From Streptomyces sp. NRRL WC-3626 (lineage in GTDB: Bacteria; Actinomycetota; Actinomycetes; Streptomycetales; Streptomycetaceae), in NCBI RefSeq assembly GCF_000718785.1, contig NZ_JOCA01000024.1, positions 62,001-126,000 on the forward strand: a stretch of 64,000 bases of DNA, written 5' to 3'. Positions 57,597 to 64,000 of this stretch are shown piece after piece. The notes beneath the pieces were generated by a model. It saw only the letters and a program-made list of their open reading frames with translations, made no database searches and was not told the origin of the DNA. Each line of letters begins with the position of its first letter. Within the stretch, counting starts at the first letter, position 1. The translations under genes and the position numbers were made by a program.

Positions 57597-58447
57597 TCAC
57601 CCCATTCCGGCGGCGGCGAGCACCGCCCGCCCGGTCAGCACCCGCGCCAGATGGGCCCGGTACTCCGGCGACGCCGACGTGTCCCCGGCCGGGCGGGTGC
57701 CCACGGCCGCCGACCCCGCGGCCCGGGTCACGGAATGCGCGTCGGCGGCGCCGGACAGCGCCTCCTCGGCCGCCGCGGCCCGCAGCGGGGTCGCGCCCAT
57801 GTTGGTCAGGGACACCCGGGCCTCGGTGATCCGGCCGCCGTCCCGCCGTACCAGCGCGGCCACGCCGACGATCGCGTACGCCTGCGCCACCCGCTGGAAC
57901 TTCTCGTAGTGGAAGCCCCAGCCTTCCGACGACGGCAGCCGCACATCCACCAGCAGTTCGTCGGGTGCCAGCGCGGACTCGAGATAGTCGACGAAGAACG
58001 CACGCGCGGGGATCGTGCGCCGCCCGCGCGGCCCCACGGCGACCAGTTCGCCCTCCAGCGCCAGGACGGCGGCCGGAAGATCGGCGGCCGGATCGGCGTG
58101 CGCGAGCGAGCCGCCGAGGGTGCCCCGGTGCCGTACGGCCGGGTCCGCGACCGTCGCCGTGACGGCGGCCAGCAGTCCCGCGTGCCGGCGCACCAGGGCG
58201 TCGGCGAGTACGTCGTGGTGCGTGGTGAGGGCGCCGATCACGAGCGTGTCGCCCTCCAGCCGGGTCCCGCGCAGCCCGGGGACGCGGCCCGCGTCCACGA
58301 GCAGCCCGGGGAACGCCATCCGCAGGCGCATCAGCGGCAGCAGGCTCTGCCCGCCGGCCAGCACCTTCGCCTCCTCGCCCCCGTCGGCGAGGGCGCGTAC
58401 CGCCTCCTCGACGGTGCCGGGACGGACGTAGTCGAACGCCGGGGGAA

Positions 58448-58451
<4 letters not shown>
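57597..58451 (-). CDS. Molybdenum hydroxylase FAD-binding medium subunit (CoxM-like)
   Basis: The 284-residue protein starts MIPPAFDYVRPGTVEEAVRA. It has the two FAD pyrophosphate loops of the family, AGGQSLLPLMRLR (about residues 32-44) and TLGGSLAHADPAADLPA (about 110-126). It passes electrons from the iron-sulfur subunit to FAD and on to the acceptor. Its ATG overlaps the large-subunit stop (ATGA). Confidence 0.92.
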
Positions 58452-60813
<2,362 letters not shown>

Positions 60814-60817
<4 letters not shown>

Positions 60818-61287
60818 GCCGGCACCTCCTCGTCGGAGGCGGCGGCCAGCACGGCCCGCACGATGTTCTGATAACCGGTGCAGCGGCAGAGGTTGCCCTC
60901 CAGCGCGTGCCGTACCTCGCCGGCCGTGGGCCGGGGGTTCTCCTTCAGCAGATCGCGGGCGGCCATCAGCATTCCGGGTGTGCAGTAGCCGCACTGCAGG
61001 GCGTGCCGCTCGTGGAACGCCCGCTGCAGGGCGGTCAGCTCACCCCCCTGGGCCAGGCCCTGCACGGTCGTCACCGCGCAGCCGTCCGTCTGCACCGCGA
61101 GCACCGAGCAGCTCTTGACGCTCACCCCGTCCAGATCGACGGTGCAGGTCCCGCAGTTGGAGGTGTCGCACCCCACGGGTGTGCCCGTCAGGCCCAGCCG
61201 GTCGCGCAGATAGTGGACCAGCAGCAGACGGGGCTCCACCTCGTCCTCGTACGTCGTGCCGTCCACTTTCACCGAGATACGGGTCAT
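60814..61287 (-). CDS. Molybdenum hydroxylase [2Fe-2S] small subunit (CoxS-like)
   Basis: The 157-residue protein opens TRISVKVDGTTYEDEVEPRL. The plant-type cluster ligands lie in GCDTSNCGTCTV with a later Cys in KSCSV. The second, helical cluster domain has QCGYCTPGMLMAA and LCRCTGYQNIV. It is the first gene of the operon, which runs S-L-M-MoxR-VWA-XdhC-CoxG with overlapping or near-abutting genes. The 276-base upstream gap shared with the copper oxidase gene holds no other feature I can support. Confidence 0.93.
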
Positions 61288-61563
61288 GTGCCCTCCCAGA
61301 AGCGTGCGAGGGAAACCGGTCGATCGCCGGACGTGATGCGCGTCACTCTAAGACGGTGTGCGGGGTGGGGCGAGAGTCGTGACAGGGATTCGCACCGAAC
61401 GCCCCCGGTGCGGGGCGGTGGTGTCGCTACTGGTCGCACTCTCCCGCTACGGGCAATATGTGGCGAGTTGTCCGGAAGTCGCGGGGGCACGCCCTTCCCG
61501 GTGTGCCGCGCGCCGTCACCGACCACCACGCACGCGCGAGCCTGTCGCGCCGGGAGTGCCCCC

Positions 61564-63210
61564 ATGTCTGACCAGCCGTCCGTCCGCCCGCCGAACACCG
61601 ACCCCCGCGGTGGCGAGCCGCCCCGGAACGCCCCGCACGTACGGGAGTTGACCCGGCGGCGGGTCCTCGGGTTCGGGGCCGCGCTGGTGCCGGCCGCCGC
61701 GGCCGCCACGGACGCCGCCGCCGTGACGGGACGGCGGCGCCCGGCCGGCACCGGCCGGCAACTCACCAGCGCCGTACCGCTGCCCGCCCCCTACACGGTG
61801 CCCCTGCCCATCCCGCCCGTCCTGGCACGGGCCGGCCTCTCCGTGGGCGCCGACCGGTACGAGATCACCCAGCGGCAGGTGACCGCGGAGATCCTCCCCG
61901 GGGTGCCGACCACACTGTGGACCTACAACGGCACCTACCCCGGCCCCACCCTCGAGTCCCGCCGCGGCCGGCCGGTCACCGTGCTGCACCGCAACGAACT
62001 CCCGGTGCCGACCACGGTGCACCTGCACGGCGGACGCACCCCGGCCGGCTCCGACGGCTACCCCACCGATCTCGTCCTCCCCGACGGCTGGACCGAACCC
62101 GCCGGCGCGCACACGATGCACGACCCGCGCGCGGTGACCAGCCGGGTGACCCGCGCATACACGTATCCGCTCGACCAGCGCGCCACGCTGCTCTGGTACC
62201 ACGACCACCGCATGGACTACACCGCCCCGGCGATCTGGCGCGGCCTGACCGGCATGCACCTCGTCCGTGACGCCGTCGAGGACGCCCTGGACATCCCCCG
62301 CGGCGACCGCGAACTGGCGCTGACGATCGCCGACCGGGCGTTCGCCGCCGACGGTGAGCTGGCCTACCCGGCCCTCGACCCGGAGCTGCGCGAGCGGCCC
62401 GGGGTCACCGAGCCGTACGCGGCAGGGGTCCTGGGCGACGTCATCGTCGTCAACGGGGCGCCCTGGCCCGTCCACGAGGTCGAGGCCGTACGCCACCGGC
62501 TGCGGCTGCTCAACGCGTCCAACGCCCGCCACTACCGGCTGGAGGCCGTCACCGACGACGGGCGCCGGCTCGGCCTGGTGCAGATCGGAGCCGACCAGGG
62601 GCTGCTCGCCGCCCCCGTCACCCACACCTCCCTGCCCGTCGCGCCGTCGGAACGCTACGACGTGGTCATCGACTTCGGGGGCCTGCCGGCCGGCAGCCGG
62701 GTGCGTCTGCGGAACCGGCTCGGCCGCGGACGCACCCGCGAGGTCATGGCGTTCCGCGTCGCCCGCGCGGCGCCCGACGACAGCTGGGTCCCCGCGGTGC
62801 TCTCCGAGGACCTGCCCACCTGGCGGCGCTCGCAGGCGACGGCGGTCCGCGAGTTCACCTTCCGCGCCGGCCGCAGCGGGCAGGGACACGGCTGGTTCAT
62901 CGGGGGCAAGCCGTTCGACCCGGCGCGCACCGACGTCCGTACCCGGCTGGGCGCCGTGGAGGTGTGGCGCTTCCGCGCCGACGTCCACCACCCCGTCCAC
63001 CTCCACCAGACGGGCTTCAGGGTGCTCTCGCGTGACGGAGGCGCGCCGCTGCCGCACGACGCCGGCCTGAAGGACACCGTTTCGCTGCGGCCGGGGGAGA
63101 CGGCGGAGGTCATCACCCGCTTCGACGGCCACCGGGGCCGTTTCCTCTTCCACTGCCACAACGCCGAGCACGAGGACATGGGGATGATGGCCAACCTCGA
63201 GATCGAGTGA
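61564..63210 (+). CDS. Tat-exported multicopper oxidase (CotA/bilirubin-oxidase-like)
   Basis: GGGAG seven bases before the ATG at 61564 supports this start, giving 548 residues. A twin-arginine signal (ELTRRRVLGFGAALVPAAAA) implies export in folded, copper-loaded form. All copper ligand motifs are present: VHLHGG, WYHDHRMDY, HPVHLHQTGF and FHCHNAEHEDMGMM with an axial Met. Three cupredoxin domains match CotA/bilirubin oxidase and the Streptomyces EpoA group. It may oxidise phenols, Cu+ or Mn2+; the substrate cannot be read from sequence. Confidence 0.93.
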   Translation: MSDQPSVRPPNTDPRGGEPPRNAPHVRELTRRRVLGFGAALVPAAAAATDAAAVTGRRRPAGTGRQLTSAVPLPAPYTVPLPIPPVLARAGLSVGADRYEITQRQVTAEILPGVPTTLWTYNGTYPGPTLESRRGRPVTVLHRNELPVPTTVHLHGGRTPAGSDGYPTDLVLPDGWTEPAGAHTMHDPRAVTSRVTRAYTYPLDQRATLLWYHDHRMDYTAPAIWRGLTGMHLVRDAVEDALDIPRGDRELALTIADRAFAADGELAYPALDPELRERPGVTEPYAAGVLGDVIVVNGAPWPVHEVEAVRHRLRLLNASNARHYRLEAVTDDGRRLGLVQIGADQGLLAAPVTHTSLPVAPSERYDVVIDFGGLPAGSRVRLRNRLGRGRTREVMAFRVARAAPDDSWVPAVLSEDLPTWRRSQATAVREFTFRAGRSGQGHGWFIGGKPFDPARTDVRTRLGAVEVWRFRADVHHPVHLHQTGFRVLSRDGGAPLPHDAGLKDTVSLRPGETAEVITRFDGHRGRFLFHCHNAEHEDMGMMANLEIE

Positions 63211-63224
63211 CGCCCTCCCGCCCG

Positions 63225-64000
63225 TCAGCCGTGTGTGCCGGACCAGCCGGCCTCCACATGGCCGAGGCGCACCCGCTGCGGATGGTCGCCGACGGGTACG
63301 GACACGGTCTTCTCGCCGGTCTCGAAGTCGATGGCGGTGACCTGGTCGGCGCCGCTCTCGGAGACCACACAGGACTCGCCGTCGCCGCTGACGGTCGCCC
63401 AGTACGGCTTGGACGCGGTGACGAGCGGGCCCTGCTCCAGGGTCGTACGGTCCACGACGGTCGCGTAGTCGTCCATGGTGCCGGCGACGCACAGTTTGCC
63501 GCCGTCGGGCTTCATGGTGATGCCGTGGTGGCGCGAGTCGTTGACCCAGGTGGTGCGGTCGTCGCTGGTGGCCGGGTTCTTCGGCAGGGTCTTGGTGCGG
63601 GTGATCCGGTCGGCGGCGACGTCGTACTCGAGGAAGCCGTTGAAGAACGACACCTGGAAGTACAGCTTCGACTCGTCCGGGGAGAACGCGGCCGGGCGCA
63701 CCGCGTCCGAATGGTCCTTCAGTCCGATGGCGTCGAGCCGCTCACGCATGTCGATCACCTTCACCTGCTTGAAGGTGGCCGCGTCGACGACGGTGATGCG
63801 GCGGTCGCCCTTCGTCCAGTCCAGCCAGGTGGCGTCGAGCGCGGTGTTCACGTCTCCGATGGACATGTTCCAGATGTGCCGGCCGTCCCGGCTGAAGACG
63901 TTCTCGTGCGGCTTGTCGCCGGTCTTGAACGAGCCGACCTGCTCACCGGTCGCGATGTCCAGGACGTGCACGGTGTTGGAGGTCGACGCCGATACGGCGA
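63225..64000 (-). CDS. YncE-like beta-propeller protein, 5'-truncated by window edge
   Basis: The frame is open to the last base, so the N-terminus lies outside; about 258 residues are visible. Repeating blades with a VxxID/VxVLDxATG pattern are seen (HVLDIATGEQVGSFKTGD, ITVVDAATFKQVKVIDM, QVTAIDFETGEKTVSVPVG). These are typical of the YncE/cytochrome-d1-like surface propellers, usually secreted. The stop lies 14 bases from the converging copper-oxidase stop. The function is unknown. Confidence 0.85.
   Translation of the reverse strand, partial: AVSASTSNTVHVLDIATGEQVGSFKTGDKPHENVFSRDGRHIWNMSIGDVNTALDATWLDWTKGDRRITVVDAATFKQVKVIDMRERLDAIGLKDHSDAVRPAAFSPDESKLYFQVSFFNGFLEYDVAADRITRTKTLPKNPATSDDRTTWVNDSRHHGITMKPDGGKLCVAGTMDDYATVVDRTTLEQGPLVTASKPYWATVSGDGESCVVSESGADQVTAIDFETGEKTVSVPVGDHPQRVRLGHVEAGWSGTHG

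Overview
The window is a high-GC (roughly 70% by eye) actinobacterial chromosome segment. Dense codon-biased genes, GTG/TTG starts, GTGA/ATGA stop-start overlaps, SpoIIE-type phosphatases, a subtilisin-inhibitor-like protein, a DmdR/IdeR-type iron box and a CebR-type box all point to Streptomyces. From memory, the gene order resembles the S. coelicolor region around SCO0750-SCO0815. That is a recollection, not a search result.

Layout. 1-4769: the 3' part of an L-rhamnose-type ABC uptake operon (permease, binding lipoprotein, L-rhamnose mutarotase, Tat-exported beta-propeller enzyme) followed by a LacI regulator. 4871-7845: alpha/beta hydrolase, PIG-L deacetylase and a coupled SigJ-like ECF sigma factor. 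7846-10302: repeat-rich convergent gap, a CYP102-like P450 and a divergent TetR regulator. 10360-15477: an iron-box-controlled DUF2470 protein, a FUSC permease, an FBP zinc-finger protein behind a strong palindrome, an aminoglycoside-phosphotransferase-like kinase and a ROK protein. 15487-24447: a second FUSC protein, HAD and PHP hydrolases, VanZ, DUF4230, STAS, VOC and DUF4235 proteins, a glutathionyl-hydroquinone-reductase-like protein and a CDF transporter. 24448-29756: second repeat block, LysE exporter, aldo/keto reductase, DUF4232 lipoprotein and a PAS/GAF/SpoIIE/ATPase regulator. 29932-32280: a secreted GH9 cellulase preceded by a CebR-type operator. 32350-32973: an antitoxin/Fic-like toxin pair. 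33312-34952: a sigma-like, membrane-spanning, ricin-lectin fusion protein.

35050-40286 holds an FMN-dependent hydroxy-acid oxidase, an SSI-type protease inhibitor, a three-gene operon (haem-oxygenase-like di-iron protein, PrmC-like methyltransferase, CDGSH protein), a decayed flavodoxin-like remnant and a Ppx/GppA phosphatase. 40393-46571 is the most distinctive locus: a 71-residue double-glycine-leader peptide gene, a strong hairpin, then a HlyD-like adaptor, a C39-peptidase ABC transporter and a second NHLM-type ABC transporter, with no maturase gene visible. A streptogrisin-like protease gene diverges from it. 48552-53277 has two divergent SpoIIE phosphatases. 53785-61287 is a seven-gene carbon-monoxide-dehydrogenase-like molybdenum hydroxylase operon (S, L, M, MoxR, VWA, XdhC, CoxG). 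The window closes with a Tat-exported multicopper oxidase and the 3' part of a YncE-like beta-propeller protein.

The genes group into carbon scavenging (rhamnose, cellulose), partner-switching signalling (three SpoIIE phosphatases plus a STAS protein), redox/iron functions and peptide export. No tRNA, rRNA, insertion sequence or CRISPR array was recognised.
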